Shown: piece by piece, positions 1-6,044 of the stretch
How the letters are laid out: every line of letters begins with the position of its first letter
Numbering within the stretch: position 1 is the first letter of the stretch
Origin: Lachnospiraceae bacterium
GTDB lineage: Bacteria; Bacillota; Clostridia; Lachnospirales; Lachnospiraceae
Assembly: GCA_021199405.1 (NCBI GenBank)
Contig: JAJQID010000127.1
Coordinates: 1-6,044 of the forward strand
Length of the DNA: 6,044 nucleotides
Reading direction: 5' to 3'
Made by a program: the position numbers and the translations under genes
Notes under the pieces: model-generated
Databases searched by the model: none
Seen by the model: only the letters and a program-made list of their open reading frames with translations
Told to the model about the DNA's origin: nothing

Positions 1-1754
1 CTGCGATAGTGGATCATAAACTTAAAAAACTGAAATAAATCCTGATTCTTCTCCTGAAGGCTCCAGTCCAGCCAGGAAATTTCATTGTCCTGACAATAGC
101 TGTTATTATTGCCAAACTTGGTATTGCCGAACTCGTCCCCCGCCAGGAACATGGGCGTACCTCTGCTGCACATCAGAACGGCTACCGCATTGCGAATCAT
201 CCGGTACCTTAAGCTTAAGACCTCCGGATCAGAGGTCTCCCCCTCCGCCCCGCAGTTCCAGCTGTGGTTGTCGTCGCTGCCGTCCGTATTGTGCCAGCCG
301 TTATTTTCATTATGCTTGTCATTATAAGCATAAAGATCATACAGGGTAAAGCCGTCATGGCAGGTAAAGAAATTGACACAGGAATCATAACCCGCATATC
401 TGTCGTTATCATACTCAAAGCCCCCGTACAGGTCAATGGAACCGCAGATGCTCATCATGGCCGTATGGGCCATCCAGTTTTCTCCCTTCAGATACCCGCG
501 CATCGCATCCCGGTAACGGCCGTTCCACTCCGCCCAGCGCTTGCTGGCGGGAAAGCTTCCCACCTGATACAGACCGCCCGCGTCCCAGGCCTCGGCAATC
601 AGCTTCACCCGGCTTAACACCGGATCATAGGCCAGACTCCGCAATAACGGCGGATTGTTCATAGGCGAGCCGTCCTCATTTCTGCCCAAAATTGTAGCCA
701 GGTCAAAGCGGAACCCGTCCACCCGGTAATTGATGGTCCAGTACCGGAGGCTTTCCGTCACCAGATTCTGCACAATGGGATGACTGCAGTTTAAGGTATT
801 GCCGCAGCCGCTGAAATTATAATAATTGCCGTCCGGCGTCAGCATGTAATAAATCTGATTATCGAAGCCCTTGAAGGAAAAGAAGGGTCCCCTCTCATTT
901 CCCTCCGCCGTATGGTTGAACACCACGTCCAGAATTACCTCAATATCATTCTTGTGAAGCTCCCGGATCAGCTCCTTTAACTCTCTTCCCGCGAAATTCT
1001 TTTCATCCACGGAAGCATACTCCACGTTGGGCGCAAAAAAGCTGACTGTATTGTACCCCCAGCACTCCAGCAGCTGCTTTCCGTCCACCTCTCTGGCATT
1101 CATACATTCGTCAAACTCAAAAATGGGCATCAGCTCCACCGCGTTGATTCCCAGATCCTTCAGATAGGGAATCTTTTCCTGCAGACCTGCGAAGGTACCC
1201 CTGTGTCTGACCCCGGAATTTTCATTCTGAGTAAAGCTTCTGACATGTAGCTCATAAATAATCAGATCGCTCATGGATTGGGCCGACTGCCGCTCACTGC
1301 GCCAGTCAAAGGTGTCCGATACCACTCTTGCGTGATAATGGGACGGCTTCTGCCCCCATGTGCCCTGACAGGCCACGGATTTGGCATAAGGATCCAGCAG
1401 AACCGCATTCTTATTGAAAATATGTCCCTTTGCCGGCTCGTATGGCCCGTCGATGCGATAGGCATACTCAAATTTGGAAATGTCCAGGCCATATACCATC
1501 ATGGAATATACATCCCCGATCTGAAATTCCTCCGGGAAGGGCAGCACCGCGTAGGGCTCATCCTCTCCATTGTGGAAAAGCAAAAGCTCACAGGATGTCC
1601 CAAAGTGTGTATGAACCGTAAAATTGATGCCAAGGGTCATGGGCGTGGCGCCGTTCCACTCAAAAATTCCCTGGTGAACGTAATACTCCCCGATCTTCTT
1701 GGTGGGAATCATATTCTTCACCCGCACCGCCGCCACATCGTTGATTTCTATCAT
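1..1754 (-). CDS. glgX: Glycogen debranching enzyme, GlgX/isoamylase-type GH13 (3' end beyond window)
   Basis: The frame is open for 584 codons from ATG at 1754 to the left edge, so the C-terminus is missing; family members are about 650-720 residues. The N-terminal part (about residues 15-130) looks like the CBM48/isoamylase N-terminal domain and ends in a DPYAK motif. The GH13 barrel begins near YELHVRSFT (167-175). All four catalytic regions are visible: DVVFNH (276-281), GFRFD with nucleophile D351, EAWD with acid/base E388, and CHDG with H466 and D467. YNDKHNENNG shortly after region IV is typical of GlgX. The family hydrolyses alpha-1,6 branch linkages of glycogen or limit dextrins in the cytoplasm. 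The start is supported by AAAGGCGG at 1763-1770, 8 nt upstream, and by a promoter just before it. No other glycogen gene is visible here. An isoamylase or pullulanase specificity cannot be excluded from sequence alone. Confidence 0.93.
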   Translation of the reverse strand, partial: MIEINDVAAVRVKNMIPTKKIGEYYVHQGIFEWNGATPMTLGINFTVHTHFGTSCELLLFHNGEDEPYAVLPFPEEFQIGDVYSMMVYGLDISKFEYAYRIDGPYEPAKGHIFNKNAVLLDPYAKSVACQGTWGQKPSHYHARVVSDTFDWRSERQSAQSMSDLIIYELHVRSFTQNENSGVRHRGTFAGLQEKIPYLKDLGINAVELMPIFEFDECMNAREVDGKQLLECWGYNTVSFFAPNVEYASVDEKNFAGRELKELIRELHKNDIEVILDVVFNHTAEGNERGPFFSFKGFDNQIYYMLTPDGNYYNFSGCGNTLNCSHPIVQNLVTESLRYWTINYRVDGFRFDLATILGRNEDGSPMNNPPLLRSLAYDPVLSRVKLIAEAWDAGGLYQVGSFPASKRWAEWNGRYRDAMRGYLKGENWMAHTAMMSICGSIDLYGGFEYDNDRYAGYDSCVNFFTCHDGFTLYDLYAYNDKHNENNGWHNTDGSDDNHSWNCGAEGETSDPEVLSLRYRMIRNAVAVLMCSRGTPMFLAGDEFGNTKFGNNNSYCQDNEISWLDWSLQEKNQDLFQFFKFMIHYR

Positions 1755-1793
1755 GTCACTTACCGCCTTTCATGCATCCCAAAATACCTTTCC

Positions 1794-1822
1794 AGTATAA
1801 CCCATCATTTTCCATAAGTCAC
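1794..1822 (-). promoter_or_regulatory. Vegetative (sigma-A-type) promoter for glgX
   Basis: On the minus strand, a -35-like GTGACT (1817-1822, 4/6 matches to TTGACA) and a -10 TATACT (1794-1799, 5/6 matches to TATAAT) are separated by exactly 17 bp. Transcription would start near 1787, giving a leader of about 33 nt that contains the glgX ribosome binding site. This suggests glgX is transcribed independently of spoIVB. It is a pattern match only. Confidence 0.6.
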
Positions 1823-1831
1823 GAAATTTTT

Positions 1832-1863
1832 AGCAATTTCCCCTTACAGCAATTTCCCCTTAC
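1832..1863. repeat. Tandem duplication of a 16-bp unit upstream of the glgX promoter
   Basis: Two perfect head-to-tail copies of AGCAATTTCCCCTTAC (plus-strand reading) lie at 1832-1847 and 1848-1863, ending 10 bp upstream of the putative glgX -35 box. The proximal copy also takes part in a short inverted repeat, GAAATT (1823-1828) with AATTTC (1835-1840). The position would suit an activator or repressor site, but a simple slippage duplication is equally possible. Confidence 0.8.
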
Positions 1864-1883
1864 CCCAGTTATTCACATTAGTA

Positions 1884-1907
1884 CCGGACTCTGCCGAACA
1901 GAGCCGG
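1884..1907. repeat. Small hairpin next to the large palindrome
   Basis: CCGG-A-CTCTG (1884-1893) pairs with CAGAG-CCGG (1899-1907) around a 5-nt loop, giving nine base pairs with one bulged base. It overlaps the end of the large palindrome by 2 nt. No T-tract follows on either strand, so it is not a canonical intrinsic terminator. It may be part of the adjacent repeat element. Confidence 0.65.
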
Positions 1908-2049
1908 GAAATGAAATATCTGTTTCGCGATTTCTGTGCTGCGGAGATGAGACTAAAGAAAAGTGGAAGCCTTTGCTGACACTTTTCTTGCTTTAATGGC
2001 TCATCGCAGCGTCCAGCACGGCATGAGCGGAACAGATATTTCATTTCCC
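1906..2049. repeat. Long imperfect palindrome (MITE-like or structured intergenic repeat)
   Basis: Perfect 19-bp arms lie at 1906-1924 and 2031-2049, and pairing extends inward to 1928/2027 with one G-T pair. Further complementary blocks then occur in order: GTGCT 1936-1940 with AGCAC 2015-2019; GCTGCG 1938-1943 with CGCAGC 2005-2010; ATGAG 1947-1951 with CTCAT 2000-2004; TAAAG 1954-1958 with CTTTA 1991-1995; AAAAGTG 1959-1965 with CACTTTT 1980-1986. AGC and GCT pair inside the terminal loop. Almost the whole segment could therefore fold into one rod with small bulges (GTGCT and GCTGCG overlap and compete). It codes for no credible protein. It lies 17 bp after the spoIVB stop and upstream of glgX. 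A miniature transposable element is one explanation; a structured 3' end or processing signal for spoIVB mRNA is another. No convincing flanking target duplication is visible. Confidence 0.75.
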
Positions 2050-2066
2050 AGCGACTCTTTTGCAGT

Positions 2067-3320
2067 TTACTGCTCCAGCATCGTCGTCAGAAAAATCCCA
2101 TACCCCTTCTCCGGTGAATTTACAAACACATGAGTCACCGCCCCAATCACCTTATCCCCCTGAATAATCGGACTCCCGCTCATCCCCTGCACAATTCCTC
2201 CCGTGATCGTAAGAAGCTCCGGATCCGTGACCGTAATCTCCAGCGCCTTATTCTGATCGGAGGAATCTGTATGGACCGCCGTAATTTCCACATCATAATA
2301 TTTTCTCTCCCCATCCACCGTGCAGATGATCTGCGCATCCCCGGTCTCCGCCTCCTCAGGATAACCCACAGCCACAGACTTCCACTGTATCAGCTGAGAA
2401 CGCAGCTCAGAATTGCAGCTCCCGAAAATGCCATATTCATTATTGCGGTAAATATCGCCCAGAAGCTGGTCAGCCCTGTATTCAATTACCCCTGTCAGTT
2501 CCCCGGGAGAGCCGACCTCTCCCTTTTTGACCGCCAGAATCTCCGTCTCGTACAGACTGCCCTGCTCCAGATGAACAATTTCTCCCGTATCACTGTCATG
2601 AATCCCATGTCCCAGCGCGCCGAAGCTTCCCAGCTCATCCATATAGGTCAGAGTGCCGATTCCCTGGGCATTATCCCTGATCCAGATACCAAGCTGATAC
2701 TCCCCTTCCTCATTCTGCGCCGGCGTCACCTTCGCGTCAAAAACCTGCTGATTTCTGTTGATTGTCAGAATCAGGCTCTCCCCATCGCTTTCCTCCACAG
2801 CCTTCACCACATCAGACTTACTGTCCACAGCCTCCCCGTTAACCGCCAGAATATAATCCCCTTTCTGCAGCACATACTCCGCAGGACTCACAGCGCCGCC
2901 CGCCGTCTCCACCGTATCCACGCTCACCACCATGACTCCCTCTGTTTCTATATAAATACCGATGGGAATGCCGCCGGGAATCACATAAGTACGGTCCACC
3001 ACCTCTAAAGACACCGTCTTGACGCTGAAAATTCCCAGCAGCTTCAGCTCCATCTCATAGTCCGCCAGATTCTCAGCCAATAGCTGCACTGTCTGCCCCA
3101 GGCTGACCACCATGCTGTCCGCTTCGCTTTCCTTCAGCTGGATGGTTCCCGTCAGTGGAAGATCATAGTCCAGGGTCTGGATTTCCCCGCTGGTCACATG
3201 AAGAGTATCCGGTACCGCAGAGGAATAATACTGAATGGCAAAGCTGCACAGAGAAGACAAAACCGCGGACAGTCCCAGCAGAGAGATAAACGTTCTTTTC
3301 ATCCATAGTTCTTTTTTCAT
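2067..3320 (-). CDS. spoIVB: SpoIVB peptidase, stage IV sporulation signalling serine protease
   Basis: A complete 417-residue protein, close to the usual family length of about 425. It has a short basic N-terminus and one hydrophobic segment (about 10-30), as expected for a forespore-secreted, membrane-anchored protein. A PDZ domain spans about 111-205 (core VLQKGDYILAVNGE, 150-163), followed by the S55 protease domain. Likely catalytic residues are H238 (ALGHGI), N293 (RNNEYG), D366 (TDPELL) and S381 (QGMSGSP); their spacing matches the B. subtilis residues H236, N290, D363 and S378 as I recall them. In Bacillus the protein cleaves SpoIVFA in the intermembrane space, which releases pro-sigma-K processing by SpoIVFB. 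The start at 3320 is preferred because GAGG (3329-3332) lies 8 nt upstream; the in-frame ATG at 3302 has no such site. spo0A, the usual downstream neighbour, is absent. Confidence 0.97.
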   Translation of the reverse strand: MKKELWMKRTFISLLGLSAVLSSLCSFAIQYYSSAVPDTLHVTSGEIQTLDYDLPLTGTIQLKESEADSMVVSLGQTVQLLAENLADYEMELKLLGIFSVKTVSLEVVDRTYVIPGGIPIGIYIETEGVMVVSVDTVETAGGAVSPAEYVLQKGDYILAVNGEAVDSKSDVVKAVEESDGESLILTINRNQQVFDAKVTPAQNEEGEYQLGIWIRDNAQGIGTLTYMDELGSFGALGHGIHDSDTGEIVHLEQGSLYETEILAVKKGEVGSPGELTGVIEYRADQLLGDIYRNNEYGIFGSCNSELRSQLIQWKSVAVGYPEEAETGDAQIICTVDGERKYYDVEITAVHTDSSDQNKALEITVTDPELLTITGGIVQGMSGSPIIQGDKVIGAVTHVFVNSPEKGYGIFLTTMLEQ

Positions 3321-3398
3321 AAACCATACCTCAATGAAAAGGGCGCAGGTCTAAGGCCAGAAGCCCTGGATTTGCGCCTCTTATGTAGTATGGTTTAT
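3319..3398 (-). promoter_or_regulatory. Nested inverted repeat in the spoIVB leader masking the start codon
   Basis: A perfect 11-bp inverted repeat joins ATAAACCATAC (3319-3329, plus-strand reading) to GTATGGTTTAT (3388-3398). Inside it is a second hairpin with GGCGCA (3342-3347) pairing with TGCGCC (3373-3378) and partial pairing further in. In a minus-strand transcript starting upstream of 3398, the 11-bp stem would cover the A and U of the spoIVB AUG, the whole spacer and one base of the GAGG ribosome binding site. A transcript starting from the sigma-G-like promoter would lack the upstream arm and keep only the inner hairpin at its 5' end. The pairing is seen directly; the regulatory role is inference. 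Confidence 0.6.
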
Positions 3399-3414
3399 TT
3401 CAGGCTTACTATTC
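3386..3414 (-). promoter_or_regulatory. Sigma-G-like forespore promoter for spoIVB
   Basis: On the minus strand, GAATA (3410-3414) lies 17 bp upstream of CATACTA (3386-3392). The -10 matches the B. subtilis sigma-G pattern CATnMTA fully, and the -35 matches GYATR in four of five positions. In B. subtilis spoIVB is expressed in the forespore under sigma-F and sigma-G, so the site fits its gene. It lies between the recN terminator and the spoIVB start; transcription would begin around 3379-3381. Confidence 0.55.
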
Positions 3415-3425
3415 GCTGCCTTCAG

Positions 3426-3449
3426 AAAAAATCAGATACTCTGTATCTG
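3426..3449 (-). terminator. Intrinsic terminator after recN
   Basis: On the minus strand a 7-bp perfect stem, CAGATAC with GTATCTG (3433-3449) around a 3-nt loop, is followed by one A and six T (3426-3432). It lies 38 nt past the recN stop and upstream of the spoIVB promoter, as expected for the end of the nadK-argR-recN transcript. The stem has only three G-C pairs, so termination may be incomplete. Confidence 0.65.
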
Positions 3450-3487
3450 CCTGTACGGATAAAGAACCTCAAATATTTTCTTTTCCT

Positions 3488-5167
3488 TCAAAAATGACTC
3501 TTATATTCCGCCGCCTGGGCCAGCATATCCCTGGCGTGAGCCGCCGCCGAATCGGTCAGCTTCTCCGCCCCCAGCATCCTGGAGAGCTCCCCAACAGAAG
3601 CCTCCCCGTCAAGAGGCTCAATTCCGGAAACTGTGCTGCCGTTCTCCACATGCTTGGAGATCAGATAATGGGCGTCCGCCATGGCCGCGATCTGGGGCAG
3701 ATGCGTGATACAGATCACCTGATGGGTTCTGGCAAGCCTTCCCAGCTTTTCCGCCACCCGCCAGGCGGTGTTGCCGCTGATCCCGGTGTCGATCTCATCA
3801 AAAATCAGGGTGTCAATTCTGTCCTGGTCCGCCAGCACTGTCTTGATAGCCAGCATAATACGGGACAGCTCACCGCCGCTGGCTACACTGGCCATGGGCT
3901 TTAAGGGCTCGCCGGGATTGAGAGAAATCAGGAATTCTGCCTCCTCCATGCCCTTCTCCCCGGGCTGCTGCTTCGGATGGATAGCAATGGAAAACTGCAC
4001 ATCCAGAAAGTTCAGCTCTGACAATGCCTCCCTCAGAGTATCCGCCAGAAGCGGCGCACACCGTTCTCTCAAAGTACTGACTGCCGCACAGTCCTTCAAC
4101 ACTCTTTCATAAGCCTGCTGTTCCTTTCTGCGAAGCTCCTCTATATGCTCCTCAAAATGGTCCAGCTCCTGAATTCTCTCTTCCTTTGCTGCGCATTCAT
4201 CCAGCACTGACTGAATGCTTCCGCCGTATTTATTTTTCAGGCGGTTGATCTCTGTCAGACGGCTGGAAACCTCATAAAAGCTCTCCTCCTCAAAATCCAG
4301 ACTGTCCGCATATCTTTCCGCCGTCCTGGTAAAATCGGAGAGCAGATTGTCAATATCAATCAGGGAGCTGTCCATATCCTGAAGCTCTCTGTCATACTCC
4401 GCCACCTGCTTTAACTCTCCCAGGGCCCGGCTGATCAGAGCTCCCGCCCCTTCATCATAGTCTGTAAATCCAACACAGCTTCTCAGCGCCTCGATAATCC
4501 TCCTTGCGTGCTGCAGCTTTAAGAACTGCTCCTCCAGCGCGTCATCCTCCCCCACAGTAAGAGAAGCTGACCGGATTTCACTGATCTCATAATTTAAAAG
4601 ATCCCGCTCCCGTTTCTGGGCGCTCTCATCCAGATCTTCCTCCTCCAGCCTTGCTTTCGCCTGACGGTACTCCTCATAATGGCCCTTCAGCCGCTCCAGA
4701 TTTTCCTTTTGCTCCGCTCCTGCGTAGGAATCCAGAATTTCAAGCTGTTTTGCCGGCTTTAAAAGGGACTGGTGCTCATGCTGACCGTGAATATCGATCA
4801 AAAGCTCCGCCAGCTCCTTCACCTGTCTGGCTGTGGCCTGTTCCCCGTTGATCCGGATTGTGGAACGGCTGGCCTGAATCTTTCTCTGCAAAATCACCAC
4901 ATCCTCGTCCACAGAAAACCCCAGCTCTTCCAGACGGTCATAGACCTCCTGCCCCAGATTTTCAAACACCAGCTCCACCAGCGCGTAATCGCAGCCCCGG
5001 CGAATCATCTCCCGATCTGCCTTGCCGCCCAACGCCAGATTGACGCTGCCCATCAGAATGGATTTACCGGCTCCCGTCTCTCCGGTCAGAATGTTCAGAC
5101 CGGGCTGCAGGTTCATATCACACTCCTCGATCAGCGCCAGATTTTTTACATGAAGATTGCTCAGCAT
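3488..5167 (-). CDS. recN: DNA repair protein RecN (SMC-like ATPase)
   Basis: A complete 559-residue protein of normal family length. The N-terminal ATPase half has the Walker A motif GETGAGKS (29-36) and the RecN hallmark IHGQHEHQSL (126-135). The middle (about 150-375) is rich in Glu, Lys, Arg and Leu and is the coiled-coil region, shorter than in true SMC proteins. The C-terminal half has the ABC signature SGGELSR (430-436), Walker B LIFDEID (454-460, with D457 and E458) and the H-loop histidine H489 in ITHLPQIAAMAD. RecN is an early responder at double-strand breaks, tethering DNA ends for RecA-dependent repair. ATG at 5167 is preceded by AGGAG 8 nt upstream, and the argR stop codon abuts that site, so the two genes are probably co-transcribed. 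I found no LexA-type box next to the gene, so any damage control would have to act at the operon promoter outside the window. Confidence 0.98.
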   Translation of the reverse strand: MLSNLHVKNLALIEECDMNLQPGLNILTGETGAGKSILMGSVNLALGGKADREMIRRGCDYALVELVFENLGQEVYDRLEELGFSVDEDVVILQRKIQASRSTIRINGEQATARQVKELAELLIDIHGQHEHQSLLKPAKQLEILDSYAGAEQKENLERLKGHYEEYRQAKARLEEEDLDESAQKRERDLLNYEISEIRSASLTVGEDDALEEQFLKLQHARRIIEALRSCVGFTDYDEGAGALISRALGELKQVAEYDRELQDMDSSLIDIDNLLSDFTRTAERYADSLDFEEESFYEVSSRLTEINRLKNKYGGSIQSVLDECAAKEERIQELDHFEEHIEELRRKEQQAYERVLKDCAAVSTLRERCAPLLADTLREALSELNFLDVQFSIAIHPKQQPGEKGMEEAEFLISLNPGEPLKPMASVASGGELSRIMLAIKTVLADQDRIDTLIFDEIDTGISGNTAWRVAEKLGRLARTHQVICITHLPQIAAMADAHYLISKHVENGSTVSGIEPLDGEASVGELSRMLGAEKLTDSAAAHARDMLAQAAEYKSHF

Positions 5168-5179
5168 TCTTTTCTCTCC

Positions 5180-5626
5180 TCATTTCAGCAGCTTTTCAAG
5201 CTTTGCGCGAAGCCTCTCCACATCCTCCGGCGACTTTGCAGCCACCAGAATGGTGTCGTCCCCGGCCACTGCCCCCACAATTTCCGTAAGTGAAAGATCA
5301 TCCAGCGCTGCCCCCGCGGCCATGGCCATGCCGGAGGAGGTTTTCACCACAAGCAGATTCATGGCTGGCTCCATGGAAAGCACACTGGCGCGCAGAATCT
5401 CCAGCTGCCGCCTGGGAAGATTGTCCTCCCCGGAGGGCAGCATATATCTGGATCTGCCTCTGCCGGAGGGCCGCTTCACCAGCCCCAACTTCCTGATATC
5501 CCGGCTGACCGTAGCCTGGGTCACCGGAAAGCCTGCCTGATTGAGCAGGGCGGTCAGCTCCTCCTGAGTCTCAATATCCCGCTGCTGCACCAGCGCCATG
5601 ATCTCGTCCAGCCTGTTCTTATTCAT
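5180..5626 (-). CDS. argR: Arginine repressor ArgR/AhrC
   Basis: A complete 148-residue protein, essentially the length of B. subtilis AhrC (149). The N-terminal winged-helix DNA-binding domain (about 1-70) carries TQATVSRDI (36-44), the recognition-helix motif of the family. The C-terminal domain (about 75-148) forms the hexamer and binds arginine; GAVAGDDT (118-125), with adjacent aspartates D123 and D124, is the arginine-contacting motif. The family represses arginine biosynthesis and activates catabolism when arginine is bound. The reading frame stays open upstream into nadK, but the start is placed at 5626 because GGAG (5633-5636) lies 6 nt before it. An in-frame ATG at 5638 (adding MEKP) has no ribosome binding site. 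Its place between nadK and recN is common in Firmicutes. No ARG box is claimed here. Confidence 0.96.
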   Translation of the reverse strand: MNKNRLDEIMALVQQRDIETQEELTALLNQAGFPVTQATVSRDIRKLGLVKRPSGRGRSRYMLPSGEDNLPRRQLEILRASVLSMEPAMNLLVVKTSSGMAMAAGAALDDLSLTEIVGAVAGDDTILVAAKSPEDVERLRAKLEKLLK

Positions 5627-5632
5627 AGGTTT

Positions 5633-5636
5633 CTCC
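5633..5636 (-). promoter_or_regulatory. Ribosome binding site deciding the argR start
   Basis: GGAG on the minus strand lies 6 nt before the ATG at 5626 and only 3 nt after the nadK TAA (5640-5642). It overlaps the alternative ATG at 5638, which argues against that codon as the start. Translation of argR may be coupled to nadK. Confidence 0.7.
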
Positions 5637-5639
5637 ATC

Positions 5640-6044
5640 TTAAACACTGCCCATCTTTTTATGTAAGGTTTCCATAAAGCTGGTGGGCTCCAGCCGGATG
5701 ATACGGGTAGTGGATTTTGCCTCGGTGATATCAATGCTGTCCCCGGTGTGCAGACGCACCTTGAAGGATCCGTCAAAGGCCACCTCCACGGGCTGATCCC
5801 TTCCCTGTCTGTCCCCGGGAATCACCAGCGTGATCAGCTGTTTTCCGGACATAACTACGCCCCGGTTAAACAGATTGTGAGGACAGATATTGGTCATGCA
5901 CATGGCGTTGGCCGTCGGCTCGATAACCGGGCCTCCGGCGGAAAGATTATAGGCGGTGGAGCCGGTAGGCGTGGAGATGATGCAGCCGTCGGCGTTATAA
6001 CGCCGCAGCAGCTGATGATTGAGCCAGATATCAAAGCGCACCGT
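5640..6044 (-). CDS. nadK: NAD kinase, C-terminal part (5' end beyond window)
   Basis: The last 134 codons of the gene, in frame from the right edge to TAA at 5640-5642. The family signature DGCIISTPTGSTAYNLSAGG is present (about residues 19-38 of the visible part), followed by GPVIEP and ICPHNLFNRGVVM, which match the conserved C-terminal beta-sandwich of ATP-NAD kinases. The N-terminal GGDG phosphate-binding motif must lie outside the window. The enzyme phosphorylates NAD to NADP in the cytoplasm. A GTG at 6041 falls inside the conserved region and is not a real start. The gene ends 13 nt before argR and is the first visible gene of the nadK-argR-recN operon. Confidence 0.97.
   Translation of the reverse strand, partial: TVRFDIWLNHQLLRRYNADGCIISTPTGSTAYNLSAGGPVIEPTANAMCMTNICPHNLFNRGVVMSGKQLITLVIPGDRQGRDQPVEVAFDGSFKVRLHTGDSIDITEAKSTTRIIRLEPTSFMETLHKKMGSV

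Noticed and set aside
218..238. 7-bp inverted repeat AGACCTC/GAGGTCT
   Set aside because: It lies inside the glgX coding sequence with no T-tract and is probably chance.
1278..1817. A 179-codon plus-strand reading frame opposite glgX
   Set aside because: It is antisense to the CBM48 and early barrel region of glgX and extends through its promoter; composition is that of a shadow frame.
1844..2044. A 66-codon minus-strand reading frame between spoIVB and glgX
   Set aside because: It lies almost wholly within the large palindrome, has no convincing ribosome binding site and looks like translated repeat DNA.
2130..3008. A 292-codon plus-strand reading frame opposite spoIVB
   Set aside because: It is antisense to a clear SpoIVB gene, is rich in His, Arg, Pro and Leu as expected of a shadow frame, and has no family resemblance.
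3442..3487. A possible short remnant reading KIFEVLYPYRQIQSI after recN, faintly like the start of a YqeG-type protein
   Set aside because: Only 15 residues, no start codon, and it overlaps the terminator stem; too short to support any claim.
4772..5293. A 173-codon plus-strand reading frame opposite recN and argR
   Set aside because: It runs across two well-supported minus-strand genes and has no recognisable domain.
5627..5776. N-terminal extension of argR to an upstream start at 5776
   Set aside because: The extra residues lie in a different frame of the nadK coding region, do not resemble ArgR, and the start at 5626 has a good ribosome binding site and gives the family length.

Overview
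The window looks like the chromosome of a spore-forming Clostridia member, most likely a gut Lachnospiraceae. This rests on the conserved Firmicutes gene order nadK-argR-recN-spoIVB, a sporulation protease gene, strong GGAG-type ribosome binding sites, moderate GC content and the character of the proteins. It is inference from sequence only; no database was searched. All five genes lie on the minus strand, so the window is read from the right edge to the left.

Right to left: (1) the C-terminal 134 residues of NAD kinase, running off the right edge; (2) argR, the arginine-responsive repressor, 13 nt downstream of nadK; (3) recN, the SMC-like DNA repair ATPase, 12 nt downstream of argR. These three form a tight operon that appears to end at a hairpin plus T-tract about 40 nt after recN. 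(4) A 167-bp intergenic region then holds that terminator, a sigma-G-like promoter and a nested inverted repeat whose left arm covers the spoIVB start codon. (5) spoIVB follows, encoding a complete PDZ-containing S55 serine protease that signals between forespore and mother cell.

(6) A 312-bp non-coding region (1755-2066) follows spoIVB. It holds a ~144-bp imperfect palindrome with perfect 19-bp outer arms, a second small hairpin, a tandem duplication of a 16-bp unit, and a vegetative-type promoter. (7) That promoter drives a glycogen debranching enzyme (GlgX/isoamylase-type GH13), which is open from its start to the left edge and contains all four GH13 catalytic regions. In many Clostridia and Bacilli spo0A directly follows spoIVB. 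Here it does not, so the palindrome-bearing region sits at a synteny break.

The genes are mostly ordinary core functions. The points most worth checking are the spoIVB leader, where the -10 element of a possible late promoter is also one arm of a stem that would mask the spoIVB start codon in longer transcripts, and the large palindrome between spoIVB and glgX. I see no evidence for an undescribed multi-gene system.
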